The notes: generated by a model not told the origin, from the letters alone. A stretch of 36,478 nucleotides of DNA from CAZFAP01 sp964516325 (GCA_964516325.1 CAZFAP010000028.1:1-36478); one strand, 5' to 3'. Positions 7,829 through 17,742 are shown, counted from the stretch's first letter. Program-made: numbers and translations.

Positions 7829-10800
7829 CTATGGGAAAACAGCAATCCGATAAAAGCGTCGTTTAACCGTGGTTTTTGGGGGGTCCGCGGCCTCAAGTGA
7901 ATCGCCATCCGCTACGATGTAGCTTGTGAGCGGGGTCCATCGCGCCATGTCCTCACTGACATAGGCACGGTACTTCTTTCCTGAGACAGTTTTCCATCGC
8001 AGGTGTGTGCCGGAATTGTCGTTCGTCACTCGGACAATGGCGAAGACGGAAGCCGGGTCGCGCGGGTCAGTGCCTGCGAACAGCTCCTCAGAATCGTCCT
8101 GCCCGTCTCCGTCGGTGTCCGAAAGCGTGGGATTCGTTCCGTAACGCGAGACCTCTTCGCCATCCGAAATCTCATCTGCGTCAGTGTCCGCGTTGAAAGG
8201 ATCAGTCCCGTACTGCATCGTCTCCTTCAGGTTGGAAAGGCCGTCGCCATCGGGGTCAAAGCCAGCATCGTCTCGTAGGGGGTCAAGTCCCCATGTCAGC
8301 TCCACTCCATCGAGAATCATATCGCCGTCGGTGTCATCAGAAGAGGGATTTAAGCCAAACAGAAACTCTTTCTCGTTTGCTACGAGGTCCTGATCGGGAT
8401 CGCCTTGACGATCGTCGGTGAGTGACCCAAGCCAGTCCAGTTCCCAGAGGTCGGCAAGGCCGTCTTTGTCAGCATCGTTGCCTTTGTAAATGGAGATTCT
8501 CGCTGCCATTCCCTGGTAGGGGCGCTGCTCGAGCGGCCTGGAGACGAAATCGAAGACATTCCGCCCAGGCTGAAGTGGGAGAGTTGCGGTCCACCTACCG
8601 GTTTCCGGCTCATAGTCACAGCAACCTAAGAGCGTGTAGCCTTGCTGAACTTCCTGGAGGCTGATGTCGTCATACCAAACCGTACCTCGGGCATCCCCTG
8701 CTTGACCTTGTATGGCAATGCGCGCGATGCGGATAGCGAGCCTGTGCGTTTTCTCCTTCGTTGTGAATACGGCACACTCCTGCCTCCAGTCGCAATCTGA
8801 TAGAGTATAGAAGTAGGAGCCCTTGTCCCGCTGCTGGGGCGCCTCCACGCTGAGGTAGCCCTGGGCGTTATCAGGATCAATAATATTGATGCACATGCTT
8901 CCCCAGGCCATCCCGGTTGCCTTGATGTAGTAAGAGAGTCTGTACTGAGTCGTCGGCTCACATTCCACGATTTGAACGGTGTCATAGTAGCCGGGATTGC
9001 CGCTGAGCATGACGACTCTGAAAGAAGCTTTTCCTCTGTAGGCTGCGGCGGTGTCCGGGGCAACTGAGATTCCAGGGACGCTGTTGCTTACACCCCAGCC
9101 GACGATTCCGTTCTCGAACCCGCCATTGGCAATGAGCTCGACTGGGGAATCTTGAACTCTGAAAGCTCTGACTTCTGGGGACCAGGGAATGACGTCTCCA
9201 GAAACCAAAATGGAGGGCGCGTCCGTGAAAAGGCTTTTGCCCTCATTGGTTTCAATATTGGGCTTGAAGGAGTCCGACAGGGCGATGTAGTTCTCGATCG
9301 CCTGTTCGAGATACGCTCTCCGAATTGGAACGAAGTCTTTTAGGCTGGAGGTCTTCCAAGTTGTCTGGCCTGTCCGCGCGCAGAAATCGTGTATGACCGG
9401 ATGGAGCTTCTCAGGGGTGAACTCGGAGTCGAGAATGGCGATTATTCCCTGATAGTATTGCCGCCGGAACGGGGGATAGCGCAGGAAATGCTGCATCCTT
9501 AAGTCCATCCAACCCGTTGTCCCCTCCTCGATGCTCAGGCGGGGGCTGATCCAGGTGCAATCCATGTCGGAGGAGAAAAGGACGATGCGCCCATCGGAAG
9601 GGCGCTCATATTCGAGGTGGTTCTCTGAAAAGGGTCCGAGGATGGTGTCCCAGTCCCCGATCACAGCGGTCGCAGCGAGCCACCAGAGCCATTGCTCGAT
9701 ATCTACCTCAGACTCCAATAACTGCGGATACGTCGGGTCATCATACCGCCAAAGGGTCTCGTTCCACAGGTGCGAGAATGCTTCGGTTGACGTCCCTTCC
9801 TCAAGCGTGAAGCCCACACCCCATCCCCGGATGCGGGTGAGGCTCCCGTCGGAATCCCCGGGGTAGCTTCGAGCGAGGAAGTCATCGTTTATACGCTCGG
9901 TGTCAACGTAGTATCCCGTGAACGGCGGTGCGGGCCTGTTCACCTGATTGTTGATGACAAGTCTTATGTCTATTGTCCCGTAAGCGGGGACGCCGAGTCG
10001 GCTGTAGAATCGAGACGAGAGGGTCTCGCCTATGGCTCCGTTCCTCGAAAGGCGAAGGACCTTGTCTTCGTGAAGACCCTGCACGCCGTTGAGGTCAACG
10101 CGGAGCCCCCTGTATCGTCGGATTTGCTCGCGGTATCGCAAGGTAACGTCGTAGAACGGCTCCCCTCCGAAGACGAATCCGGCGCTGAGGGGAATATCGC
10201 TTTCGAGCGGGCGAGCTTCGATCTCGGCGAGGTTCTCATCGGTGACCAGGAGGCGGTAAAGGGGCAGCGTCGAGGGATATGTTGATTCGTCAACAATGTA
10301 CAGATAAGAGACCGTAATTGGTGCACCGGTCTCCGTGGAAATCGCTCCGGGGGCGCCTTCGGGACGGATGGTGATGGCTCCCCGATCGTCCTCCGCCCGG
10401 ATATAGAACTCGACGAGCGTGGCGCTGGGCTGCGGTGGAAGAACCGCACGATACAGGTCCGAATCGGCGGCGTCGCGGGTCAACGGCATTGACGCGTATT
10501 CTCCGTCTTCGTCCTTCTTGAAGAAAAGGAAGGCGGAGACGATGTGGCCGTCATGATCCAGGATGCGAGCCTGGAGGAGAACCGAATCTCTTGAGGTGGG
10601 AACCGTCGGCCCATGGATGACGGAAACGAGCTGCGGAGGAATGTTGTCGGAGAACACGGAGTTGACTTTGCCCGGCGTCGGCGTAGAACTGCTCGCTGCC
10701 CAGCAGGCGGGAGACTCTCCGTCGAAATTCGGGTTAATTAACTCAAGCGACGCTCCCTCTCCGTCGGGCCTGGCGGGCCAGAGGCCACTGTCGGCATAGC

Positions 10801-13800
10801 TCAGAAAATCAACCAGATTGCCGAGACTGTCGTGAAGAGCAATTCTTTCCCCGCCGTTGGAAAGTCTTCCCTCCTCGAAAGGTCCCAAAACGCCTGAGAT
10901 GCCAAACAGCTTTTGCACGAGCGCGGGGTCATGCCCTATCACGAGATGCGAGTTCGGCGCCAGCGAGACGCCGGGCGGAAACCGGTAGGTGAAGCCGTCC
11001 AGAAACGCCCAACCCCCAAGCGGCACGGTTTGGTCGGTCGTGTTGCATATCTCGACGAATTCCTCCTCGTCGCTGTCGGACAAAGGATGATAGTAAATCT
11101 CGTTGATGACAATACCTTGCGTCAATTGGGGCGGCGGGTTCCATGTCCATTCGGTCCCGCCCATGTACGAATACCAGTCCTCGCCGCCATCCGGACTTCG
11201 ACCCTGAGAGACCCCCGGCCTCTGGTCCGAGTAATAATGCCGGCTCCAGATGGTCTTGCGGTCCGGCGCCGTCAGGACGAGCGTTTCTCCTGAAGACCCG
11301 AGCCCAAATCCTCGGTCGGATTGCGCAATGACGAGGAAATCATTCCGCCCGATCACTGTCCCTTCAGGGATTTGGTAGCGGGTCAGGTCGTGGAGGTCGT
11401 CGCTGAAATAGAAGCCGGAAAGGTCTATGTCCGCGTTGGTGGTGTTGTAAAGCTCGACCCAGTCATCTCCGGACGTGGGCAGAGCCAGAAACTCGTTAAT
11501 CACGACGGGCCCCTCGAGGAGCGAGTTGGCCGCGCCGGGAGTCCCAGAGAGTCCGAGGCTACCTCGCCAATTGTCTGCGGCCGCGGGGTCCAGGTCCGGG
11601 CGTCTTAGTTCGAGCGAGGGTCCGTCGCCGTCGGCTGCGGTCGGCCAGGGCGGAGAGTGCGAATACGCGACCTCGCATACGAGGGCCTGCTGGTCGTCCA
11701 CGAGGCGAACCACCGCGAAGGAGTTGCTGAGAGTCCTCGCGTACGGCCCATAAATGCCTTTGATCTCATGAATGCCCTCCAACGTCTTCGGGTCCGCAGC
11801 GACGACCAAATATCCATGTGGAGGAATGACTGTCCCCGCTGGAAAAGAGAACAAAACCTCGTCGGAGATCGCCCAGAAAGAGAGGTCCGCTGGGGAATCC
11901 GAGCGGTTGTGAAGCTCGATGAACTCCTCCAGGCTGTTGTCAGACGCAGGGTTATAGTGGATTTCGTTGATGATTACCGAGGCGTGGTCGCCGGACGCGG
12001 GATTTGTCCCCTTCAGGTATTCGTTTTCGTTGAAAACGAGGTCTCCATCGGGGTCTTCGTCCGGTCGGGCGGCGGTGCTTCCAAAGAAGCGCGTCTCCCA
12101 GTCGTCGGGAAGGCTGTCGGAATCCTCATCCGAAACGTAGCGAAGATCGAGGGGAAACGCATCTTGGTCGTCGGGGATGCTGTCTCCGTCCATGTCCTGG
12201 CTTGCGTCGGTTCTTTCGAGGGCGCCGATGTCCGGCGCGGCGCCGGAGGGTCGGTTCTCGCCGTTGAAATCGTCCTTCGGCGAGCGGTCGCTGGTACCGC
12301 CGCCCACGGCGGGCGAATCCGCCTTTAGCCGGATGTCATTGTGAGACCAGTCCGCGAAGAGGGGGTCCTGATTCATGTTCCCGTCGCCGGGCCACACCGT
12401 CTCTCCCCCGACGATGGAGTAGGAGATGTTCGGCACAGAAAGCATGTCGCTGAGGACGTCCGAGTCATTTCCCCAGAGGATGCAGTTGACGACGCTCCCT
12501 CTTCCCCCGGAGTATGCCGCTTCCTTCTGATAATAGCTGATGCCAACGTCGTTCCGGACGATGGTATTGTTGACGATAAGCGGGTTGGAACCGTCCTTGA
12601 CGGCGATGCCCATTCGGTTCATGACGAGGATATTGTTGACGATTGTTGGGTCGGAGCCCTCGCCGAGGGAGATTGCCTTGTCCGCGCAGAGATAGATCAG
12701 GTTGCGTCGGACTGTCGGGGAGCATCCTCCGAGGTCAATTCCGTCCCCTGAGCTCCTCAGGATAACGTTCCTCTCGATGAGCACCGGCGTCGGCGAAGCG
12801 TGCATCCAGTCCGCGTTGATGTCTATGGCGTCGTCGCCGTTGGCAACGCCCTCGATTACGTTCTGGGAGATTGTTGCGACGCAGTTGGTGAGGTTGATGG
12901 CCTCGCCGTTTTGGTAGAAGCTATTGCGGGAAATGGTCAATTGGCTGTTTTCCGCGGTGAGGACGTAGTCATCGTGGAATTGGAAGGTGCAGTCGGCGAT
13001 GGTCATCCTGGAGTCGGTGATGTAAAGGGCGCTGCGGTCGGGTATGCTGGAAGAGAAGTCGCCGGACTTGCTGCCGTGCTCTAACGTGCAGTGGCGCAGG
13101 ACGCTTCCCTGAGACTGGTCAAATCGCACTCGCCCCCACCTCGCGTCAACACCAGCGACGCGACTAAACGAAATGTTTTGACCCGCCGTCCCCTCGGCAA
13201 TTAGAGTCCCGGCGATGTTGAGAGAGGCGCCCGGGAAAAGCTGAACGGAGACCCCCGGCTCGACGGTGAGGGTCGTGTTTGCAGGAACGGTGAGGTCGCC
13301 GGTGACTACGTATGGAGAATTTGGCGCGCTCCAGGTCTCGCTTGCGTTGAGGATGCCGGAAACCGGGGTGCCTGAGAGGGCGATGACGAGGATACGGACC
13401 GTTGCGAACCCTTCGAGACCGTCGTTGTCCCTGACCGTGAGTTCGAGCCTCAGCGCGGTGTTCTCGGTTACCTCAGGAGCCTCGAAGCGGGGCGTAGGAG
13501 TGTCGCCACCGATAAGGTCAACAATGGGCCCCTCGGCCTGAACCCACGTGAAAGAAACGATTTGACCGTCGGGGTCCGTGCTGGCGTTCCCGTCGAGAGA
13601 GACTGCGGTTTCCTCTGGCACAAACTGATCCTGTCCCGCGTCGGCAATGGGGCTTTGTTTTGAGAATACGCTGTTGACGGCGCTGGGCGTTCCGCCGTCA
13701 AAAACGCTCGCCTGCCAGCTTTGGGGCAGAGAATTATCGTCGAGGGGACTCAATAGTTCGAGGGAGGGACCAAGGCCGTCGGCGGAGGGAGGCCAGGGAT

Positions 13801-14221
13801 ACGAGTCGTCGTATCCTACGGAATCCACCACCCGTGACTGCGCGTCGCAAAGCGTAACCCTCTCTCCCCCGTTATCGAGCCGGCCGGTGAAGTCGCCGAT
13901 GACGTTTTTGACCTCAGGGTGAGTTGCAGAGAAAGTCCCTGCGTCTGAACAAACCACAAGGAAACCGCCGGCTTCCATTGTTACCCCCGCCGGAAAAAGG
14001 AAGTAAATCCCCTCCGAAAAGTGCCAGTCCTCCAGGTCAACGAGCTGGTCGGAGACATTGTGCAACTCGATGAACTCTTCCGCCGGGCTGTTGCTCGGGT
14101 CGTGATAGAGAATCTCGTTGATCACGACCTGACAGCCAGCGGGGAATGAAAGCAGGGTCAAAACGGCGATCCTAAGGATTCCGCAGGCTCTCATCATCGT
14201 ACTTTTTTTGCAAGCCCCCAT
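7829..14221 (-). CDS. Giant exported multidomain protein: lamin-tail domains, beta-helix, CotH-like region, CBM, Ca-binding repeats
   Basis: 2130 residues with an N-terminal signal peptide (MRACGILRIAVLTLLSFPAG core). Domains in order, approximate: lamin-tail (LTD) 1 at 31-185 (VINEILYHDP, EEFIELHN); PKD-like 190-285 (ADAGQDQFVPEETAVSLDG); right-handed beta-helix 290-660 closing with NDIRLKADSPAV and PDIGALE; Asp-rich linker near 677; LTD 2-4 starting near 750, 905 and 1032 (each VINE...); an Ig-like segment; a CotH-type region 1320-1600 (YRLLVTDENLAEIE, a GYYVDTERINDDFL strand, FSSDMDCTWI as candidate metal-binding acidic pair); a CBM4/9-like sandwich 1690-1860; thrombospondin-3-type DTDGD repeats 1910-2057; and a C-terminal module ending RFYRIAVFP. 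CotH proteins are atypical kinases phosphorylating secreted proteins; activity here is inferred. Alternative starts are 14197 and 14194. A TATAAT just upstream of 14221 could be a -10 box, which would favour the shorter forms. No sorting domain is seen. Confidence 0.9.
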   Translation of the reverse strand: MGACKKSTMMRACGILRIAVLTLLSFPAGCQVVINEILYHDPSNSPAEEFIELHNVSDQLVDLEDWHFSEGIYFLFPAGVTMEAGGFLVVCSDAGTFSATHPEVKNVIGDFTGRLDNGGERVTLCDAQSRVVDSVGYDDSYPWPPSADGLGPSLELLSPLDDNSLPQSWQASVFDGGTPSAVNSVFSKQSPIADAGQDQFVPEETAVSLDGNASTDPDGQIVSFTWVQAEGPIVDLIGGDTPTPRFEAPEVTENTALRLELTVRDNDGLEGFATVRILVIALSGTPVSGILNASETWSAPNSPYVVTGDLTVPANTTLTVEPGVSVQLFPGASLNIAGTLIAEGTAGQNISFSRVAGVDARWGRVRFDQSQGSVLRHCTLEHGSKSGDFSSSIPDRSALYITDSRMTIADCTFQFHDDYVLTAENSQLTISRNSFYQNGEAINLTNCVATISQNVIEGVANGDDAIDINADWMHASPTPVLIERNVILRSSGDGIDLGGCSPTVRRNLIYLCADKAISLGEGSDPTIVNNILVMNRMGIAVKDGSNPLIVNNTIVRNDVGISYYQKEAAYSGGRGSVVNCILWGNDSDVLSDMLSVPNISYSIVGGETVWPGDGNMNQDPLFADWSHNDIRLKADSPAVGGGTSDRSPKDDFNGENRPSGAAPDIGALERTDASQDMDGDSIPDDQDAFPLDLRYVSDEDSDSLPDDWETRFFGSTAARPDEDPDGDLVFNENEYLKGTNPASGDHASVIINEIHYNPASDNSLEEFIELHNRSDSPADLSFWAISDEVLFSFPAGTVIPPHGYLVVAADPKTLEGIHEIKGIYGPYARTLSNSFAVVRLVDDQQALVCEVAYSHSPPWPTAADGDGPSLELRRPDLDPAAADNWRGSLGLSGTPGAANSLLEGPVVINEFLALPTSGDDWVELYNTTNADIDLSGFYFSDDLHDLTRYQIPEGTVIGRNDFLVIAQSDRGFGLGSSGETLVLTAPDRKTIWSRHYYSDQRPGVSQGRSPDGGEDWYSYMGGTEWTWNPPPQLTQGIVINEIYYHPLSDSDEEEFVEICNTTDQTVPLGGWAFLDGFTYRFPPGVSLAPNSHLVIGHDPALVQKLFGISGVLGPFEEGRLSNGGERIALHDSLGNLVDFLSYADSGLWPARPDGEGASLELINPNFDGESPACWAASSSTPTPGKVNSVFSDNIPPQLVSVIHGPTVPTSRDSVLLQARILDHDGHIVSAFLFFKKDEDGEYASMPLTRDAADSDLYRAVLPPQPSATLVEFYIRAEDDRGAITIRPEGAPGAISTETGAPITVSYLYIVDESTYPSTLPLYRLLVTDENLAEIEARPLESDIPLSAGFVFGGEPFYDVTLRYREQIRRYRGLRVDLNGVQGLHEDKVLRLSRNGAIGETLSSRFYSRLGVPAYGTIDIRLVINNQVNRPAPPFTGYYVDTERINDDFLARSYPGDSDGSLTRIRGWGVGFTLEEGTSTEAFSHLWNETLWRYDDPTYPQLLESEVDIEQWLWWLAATAVIGDWDTILGPFSENHLEYERPSDGRIVLFSSDMDCTWISPRLSIEEGTTGWMDLRMQHFLRYPPFRRQYYQGIIAILDSEFTPEKLHPVIHDFCARTGQTTWKTSSLKDFVPIRRAYLEQAIENYIALSDSFKPNIETNEGKSLFTDAPSILVSGDVIPWSPEVRAFRVQDSPVELIANGGFENGIVGWGVSNSVPGISVAPDTAAAYRGKASFRVVMLSGNPGYYDTVQIVECEPTTQYRLSYYIKATGMAWGSMCINIIDPDNAQGYLSVEAPQQRDKGSYFYTLSDCDWRQECAVFTTKEKTHRLAIRIARIAIQGQAGDARGTVWYDDISLQEVQQGYTLLGCCDYEPETGRWTATLPLQPGRNVFDFVSRPLEQRPYQGMAARISIYKGNDADKDGLADLWELDWLGSLTDDRQGDPDQDLVANEKEFLFGLNPSSDDTDGDMILDGVELTWGLDPLRDDAGFDPDGDGLSNLKETMQYGTDPFNADTDADEISDGEEVSRYGTNPTLSDTDGDGQDDSEELFAGTDPRDPASVFAIVRVTNDNSGTHLRWKTVSGKKYRAYVSEDMARWTPLTSYIVADGDSLEAADPPKTTVKRRFYRIAVFP

Positions 14222-14518
14222 TATAAAAACTACACACTCAGACAGCCGTGGCGGAGACCACGCCGTGAAGCCAATGCGACGCGCTCAGCGAGGTTGGCTC
14301 ACGACGAAGTTTCAAACGAAGGTCATTTTAGCGAACGGGAATCGCGCTGTCTATATGGGGGCTGCATTTTCCTTGGTCCCCGGCGGCGCCGCGCTTGGCT
14401 GCGCGGAACCCTCTTTCCAAAACTCTTCTCTGGGTGTATCATCCTTCAGACCCGTACGCTGCGGGCTGCGGAAGACCATCGCATCAAGAACTCCGAATGC
14501 CATCCGAGGGAGCAAGGG

Positions 14519-15469
14519 ATGATCGCGATTATTCTTGCCGGAGGAATCGGCAAAAGGCTGCACGACTTATCGCGGAAGATTTCAAAGGCGATGATGCCGG
14601 TCCTCGGTATCCCGATTACCGCCAGAATCATGGGGCAGATTTGCTCCGAGACGCCCCTCCGTCGCTTCATTGTCGTCGTGAGAAGACCTGACCAGGACAT
14701 CGCGGTCTATTTTCGGAAGAACCCACCCCGCAGCGCCGAGGTCGAGTTTGTAGTCCAACCCGAATCTCTGGGAATGGCGAATGCTTTGAAAAAGGTCTCG
14801 GAACAGGCGGAAGTCAAATCAGACTTCCTTCTGGCGGCTTGCGACAACTTGTTTCAGGAAGGCGCGGTGTCGGAGGTTTACAGCGCTTTTCAAAGAGGCA
14901 GTTTCGATGGTGTGATGTGTCTTCTTCGAATGAGAAAAGAAGAAATTGCAGGAAAAAGCGCCGCGGTCTATCTGAAGTCGGGGAGAATCTCCCGGATTGT
15001 CGAAAAACCTTCTCTCGACGAGATTGAGACCGGCCTCGCCTCCATACCCTTGTATGCCTTCGGTCCCAAGCTCATGGGGTACATTCCCCTGGTGAAGCCT
15101 TCCAAAAGAGGGGAGTACGAGTTGCAGGATGCGGTTCAGATGCTCATTGATGACGACGGGAAAATCGGCTACACAGTCACGAATTGGAGGAGGCAGGTTA
15201 CCGCCCCTGAGGACCTCCTGGCAATCAACCTCGAAATGTTGAGGAAAGAACGGGGTCAAACGGGGCTTCAAATTCCGGGCGTCGAAATCGAGCAGCCGGT
15301 CATGGTTGGGGAACGCTGTGTGTTCTCGCAGGACTCGCGGGTCGGGCCCAACGTTTACATCGGCGAGGGGAGCACCATCGGGAGGGATTGTCGGCTATCG
15401 AACTGCGTTGTCCTGCCGAATTCCAGGGTGCCCGATGGAACGCGAGCCAATCACCAACTTTTGTGGTAA
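14519..15469 (+). CDS. Sugar-1-phosphate nucleotidyltransferase with C-terminal left-handed beta-helix
   Basis: The 316-residue product makes an NDP-sugar from a sugar 1-phosphate and an NTP. MIAIILAGGIGKRLHDLSRK is a variant of the LAGG.G.RL pyrophosphorylase signature, followed by SKAMMPVLGIPI. AACDNLF holds the metal-binding Asp, and RIVEKPS is the conserved Glu-Lys-Pro loop. After about residue 255 the sequence shifts to hexapeptide repeats (VMVGERCVFSQDSRVGPNVYIGEGSTIGRDC), a short left-handed beta-helix as in RmlA/GlmU-like enzymes. The base and sugar are not decidable. It is shorter than bifunctional GlmU-type enzymes, so a complete acetyltransferase is unlikely. ATG 14519 has GGGAG upstream and starts directly with the fold; a frame-matched ATG at 14294 adds sequence with no resemblance to the family. 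It ends 7 bases before the convergent acpS stop. Confidence 0.88.
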   Translation: MIAIILAGGIGKRLHDLSRKISKAMMPVLGIPITARIMGQICSETPLRRFIVVVRRPDQDIAVYFRKNPPRSAEVEFVVQPESLGMANALKKVSEQAEVKSDFLLAACDNLFQEGAVSEVYSAFQRGSFDGVMCLLRMRKEEIAGKSAAVYLKSGRISRIVEKPSLDEIETGLASIPLYAFGPKLMGYIPLVKPSKRGEYELQDAVQMLIDDDGKIGYTVTNWRRQVTAPEDLLAINLEMLRKERGQTGLQIPGVEIEQPVMVGERCVFSQDSRVGPNVYIGEGSTIGRDCRLSNCVVLPNSRVPDGTRANHQLLW

Positions 15470-15476
15470 GAGCGAC

Positions 15477-15866
15477 CTACCGCGGCTCTCCTTTCTCCGC
15501 TACGACCACAGCCACCGCATAATGGCGGTCGTGGGAGATAGAAAGATGCAGCGCCGTGACTCCCGCTTCCCGCTGCATCGCTGCTGCGACGCCGGTCAGC
15601 CGAATGGAGGGGGGCGTGGACTCCGTCCCCAGAGTCTCGAAATCGAGCCACTTCATTCCCTTTGCCCATCGCCCGCGGAGTGACTTGAACGCGGCTTCCT
15701 TGGCCGCGAAACGGGCGGCATAGCGAAGGCACGTGTCTCCTTTCCCCTCGCAGTGGACGATCTCCTCCGGCGTGAAGACCCTCCGGGTGAACCTTTCGCC
15801 ATACTCGGCGATAGCCGTCCGAATTCTTTCGACCTCGACGATGTCAACGCCTACACCGTGAATCAT
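15477..15866 (-). CDS. acpS: Holo-[acyl-carrier-protein] synthase
   Basis: The 129-residue product transfers the 4'-phosphopantetheine arm of CoA to a Ser of acyl carrier protein, activating fatty acid synthesis. Both family signatures are present: GVGVDIVEVERI with the Mg-binding Asp8, and RYAARFAAKEAAFKSL with the second metal ligand Glu57. The C-terminus contains SISHDRHYAVAVVVAE, the usual last strands. Length is normal for bacterial AcpS. The ATG at 15866 is preceded by AAGGA; an open frame extending to 16037 adds unrelated residues. It converges on the nucleotidyltransferase with only 7 bases between stop codons and no terminator hairpin, so transcripts of the two genes probably overlap at their 3' ends. 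Confidence 0.94.
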   Translation of the reverse strand: MIHGVGVDIVEVERIRTAIAEYGERFTRRVFTPEEIVHCEGKGDTCLRYAARFAAKEAAFKSLRGRWAKGMKWLDFETLGTESTPPSIRLTGVAAAMQREAGVTALHLSISHDRHYAVAVVVAEKGEPR

Positions 15867-16068
15867 TGGCCGCAATCCTTTCCTTCCGACCGCGTGAAAC
15901 TGCCGCATTTTAAGAGAAATTCGGCAGAATGTCCGCTTCTTTCGCGGCTGCGGTAAAGGCACTGGAAAAGCAAGGGTGCGGCTACTTTTGAGTGGCACAC
16001 CTCGTGGTTCTTGGGGCGTTGCTCCCGTGGCACCCAAGAAGCGTAACGCCGCCGTCCCGGCGGCAGTC

Positions 16069-16175
16069 GTGAGGGCATCCCGCCCTCACATGGGACCCAG
16101 CCCGGCAAGATGTTTCGCCTTGGGGGAGTCGAAGCGGGGGCAAGATGCCCCCGACACAGCCGGCAGGATGCCGGC
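16069..16175. repeat. Three hairpins with 5-base loops (ATCCC/AAGAT/AGGAT)
   Basis: Three perfect stems lie within about 107 bases: GTGAGGGC-ATCCC-GCCCTCAC (16069-16089), GGGGGC-AAGAT-GCCCCC (16136-16152) and GCCGGC-AGGAT-GCCGGC (16159-16175). The stem sequence changes but the loop is ARGAT or its complement. The same architecture recurs at 22357-22419. This looks like a REP-type family whose stems vary by compensatory change. Confidence 0.7.
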
Positions 16176-16397
16176 GGTACAGCGACACAGGCCTCTGGCC
16201 CCATCCCTACGTCCCCAACTACCGCCGATCCCGCGCCTCACCACTGAAACGTAGCCGCACCCGAATGTGGCGCTCCCTGCGGGAGCTCGGGGCTTGTTTG
16301 TGTTTGGGGCATCCACGGGCTTACGCTCGGTGGCAATGACAGTGTCGCCCCTATCGGGGCTTATGAGAACAAGCCGACGTCGTGTGCGCTGCAAAGT

Positions 16398-16486
16398 GAT
16401 AGTCCCCCGCTCCCGGGGGCTCACCGTTGGGGCGACCATGAAATGGAGACGACATCGAGATAGTCCCCCGCTCCCGGGGGCTCACC
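16398..16486. repeat. Two identical 28-base palindromic repeats
   Basis: Copies at 16398-16425 and 16459-16486 are identical. Each contains CCCCCG-CTCC-CGGGGG flanked by GATAGT and CTCACC. They are separated by 33 bases. Related stems, CGCTCCC-TGC-GGGAGC and GCCCC-TATC-GGGGC, lie at 16270-16360. There are no cas genes and only two copies, so I call REP-type repeats, not CRISPR. Confidence 0.65.
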
Positions 16487-17037
16487 CAAACAAGCCAACC
16501 TTATGCCTGCCGGACAGCCGGCAGGATGCCAGCGACGCAAACTCTAACCGGAACATTCACCACACTCCCCGCATCTGTCAGACCCAATAGCTCGCAAATC
16601 CATTGCCGAATCCCCCCGAGCCTCCCACCACTTAAATACAGCCACACCCATTCGCGCCCCTGTATCCCCTTGGTGCTCTGATTCGTAAATTCGGTGGCGT
16701 ATTTTTCGACAAGATTCACAGGATTACCCGGATTTATCTGAAGCCGCCGTGCCGCGCCTCTGGCGCGCTTATCCCGTCGAAAAGAGCGTCCCATGGAGCT
16801 CGATAGGCCAGCGTATTTACGAATTGGTGTACTTAGTTACGCATGGCAAAGGTGATTGGCAATCCCCGACCCCTTGCGAGAATGAGGGATTACTGGTTGA
16901 GAAACTGCGGCACGCTGGGGCGGCAGGGGCAGCCAGGCAAAAAAAGCCGGCGGGAGAATCGCTCTCTCGGCGGCCTGATTCATCGCCATGAAGCCGTCGG
17001 CAGCCGATGGCCACTCCCCGCGACGTTGTGCCCCCGT

Positions 17038-17742
17038 CTATTGTTCTGCGTGGCGGGTGAATTTGCCCTCGGCGAGCTGCCCGAACCACCTAACGTGGGA
17101 ATCCGCGAATAAGATGTTGTACCCGGTCGCATGGGGACCGGGCCAGTTCGGCCCGCCGCTCTTGTACCACCACAGCCCGCCCGGGCCGTAGCCGTCGAAG
17201 CCGCTGTTCCCCCATTCGTCCGTCATGTCGGCGTCGGAGGGACTGTGCGGGTACAGATGCTTGTCGTAAAGAACCACCACCTTCGTTGGGAATTTCAACC
17301 TCTCCAGGTGAAACGAGCCTGACGTCGAGTCCGTGTACAACCGCGAGTTCAGGAGGTAGCTGGTAAAGTTTATGCCCCCTTCGACTATGGTGTCTCCCGG
17401 GCACCGGAACACCTCGGTCCTCGGCGAGCGGGCGTTTTCCGGGTAAGAATCCCCGATTCCGGTCGGGTTGGCATCAACGTACGGGAACAGCTTATCCACC
17501 CAGCCGTCCCCTTTCCCCCACCCGAACTCGATTACGCCGCCAACCGCTGGCATGTAGCCGCCGTACTCGCTCATGTACGTAGCAAACGCCCTCCCGAGCT
17601 GGCTGAGGTGCCCCGCGCACACCGCCCGGCGCGACGCATCCTTGGCTTTCTGTAGGGCTGGCAGCAACAGTGCCGCAAGGATAGCTATAATTGCGATCAC
17701 GACAAGCAATTCGATAAGTGTGAATCCGTTTGCCCTTTTCAT
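17038..17742 (-). CDS. Prepilin-type N-terminal methylation protein with variant H-X9-DG ending
   Basis: The 234-residue product begins MKRANGFTLIELLVVIAIIA, a type IV prepilin/pseudopilin signal cleaved by PilD between Gly6 and Phe7, followed by the long hydrophobic helix to about residue 27. The C-terminal part contains HATGYNILFADSHVRW, which fits the processing-associated H-X9-DG motif of the DUF1559-type proteins abundant in Planctomycetes, Verrucomicrobia and Lentisphaerae, except that Ser replaces Gly after Asp. Such proteins occur in large families and are thought to be exported by a type II or type IV pilus-like machine; their job is unknown. ATG 17742 has a strong GGAGGTG upstream. 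A good promoter lies at 17827-17855. No secretion machinery genes are in the window. Confidence 0.93.
   Translation of the reverse strand: MKRANGFTLIELLVVIAIIAILAALLLPALQKAKDASRRAVCAGHLSQLGRAFATYMSEYGGYMPAVGGVIEFGWGKGDGWVDKLFPYVDANPTGIGDSYPENARSPRTEVFRCPGDTIVEGGINFTSYLLNSRLYTDSTSGSFHLERLKFPTKVVVLYDKHLYPHSPSDADMTDEWGNSGFDGYGPGGLWWYKSGGPNWPGPHATGYNILFADSHVRWFGQLAEGKFTRHAEQ

Larger units (their letters stand above)
15867..17037. other. 1.17-kb gene-free, repeat-rich interval
   Basis: No frame here looks like a protein: predicted products are low-complexity and follow the repeats. The interval is packed with hairpins (listed separately), a pair of 28-base direct repeats, a run of the degenerate 'ACAGGATT' periodic repeat at 16712-16738 (GATTCACAGGATTACCCGG), and inverted copies of a TTCGTAAATTCG-like motif near 16682 and 16810. 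A relative of that motif (ATTCATAAATTCGTTGACG) occurs again at 23798. It separates acpS from the prepilin gene, both on the minus strand. Confidence 0.6.

Noticed and set aside
14294..14518. 75-codon extension of the nucleotidyltransferase
   Set aside because: The extra residues show no family resemblance; MIAIILAGG at 14519 is the family's usual first strand.
16398..16486. Two 28-base palindromic repeats 33 bases apart, CRISPR-like
   Set aside because: Only two copies, no cas genes, and many similar hairpins nearby point to REP elements.
16501..16794. 97-codon minus-strand open frame
   Set aside because: The product is a translation of hairpin and periodic repeats and has no ribosome site.
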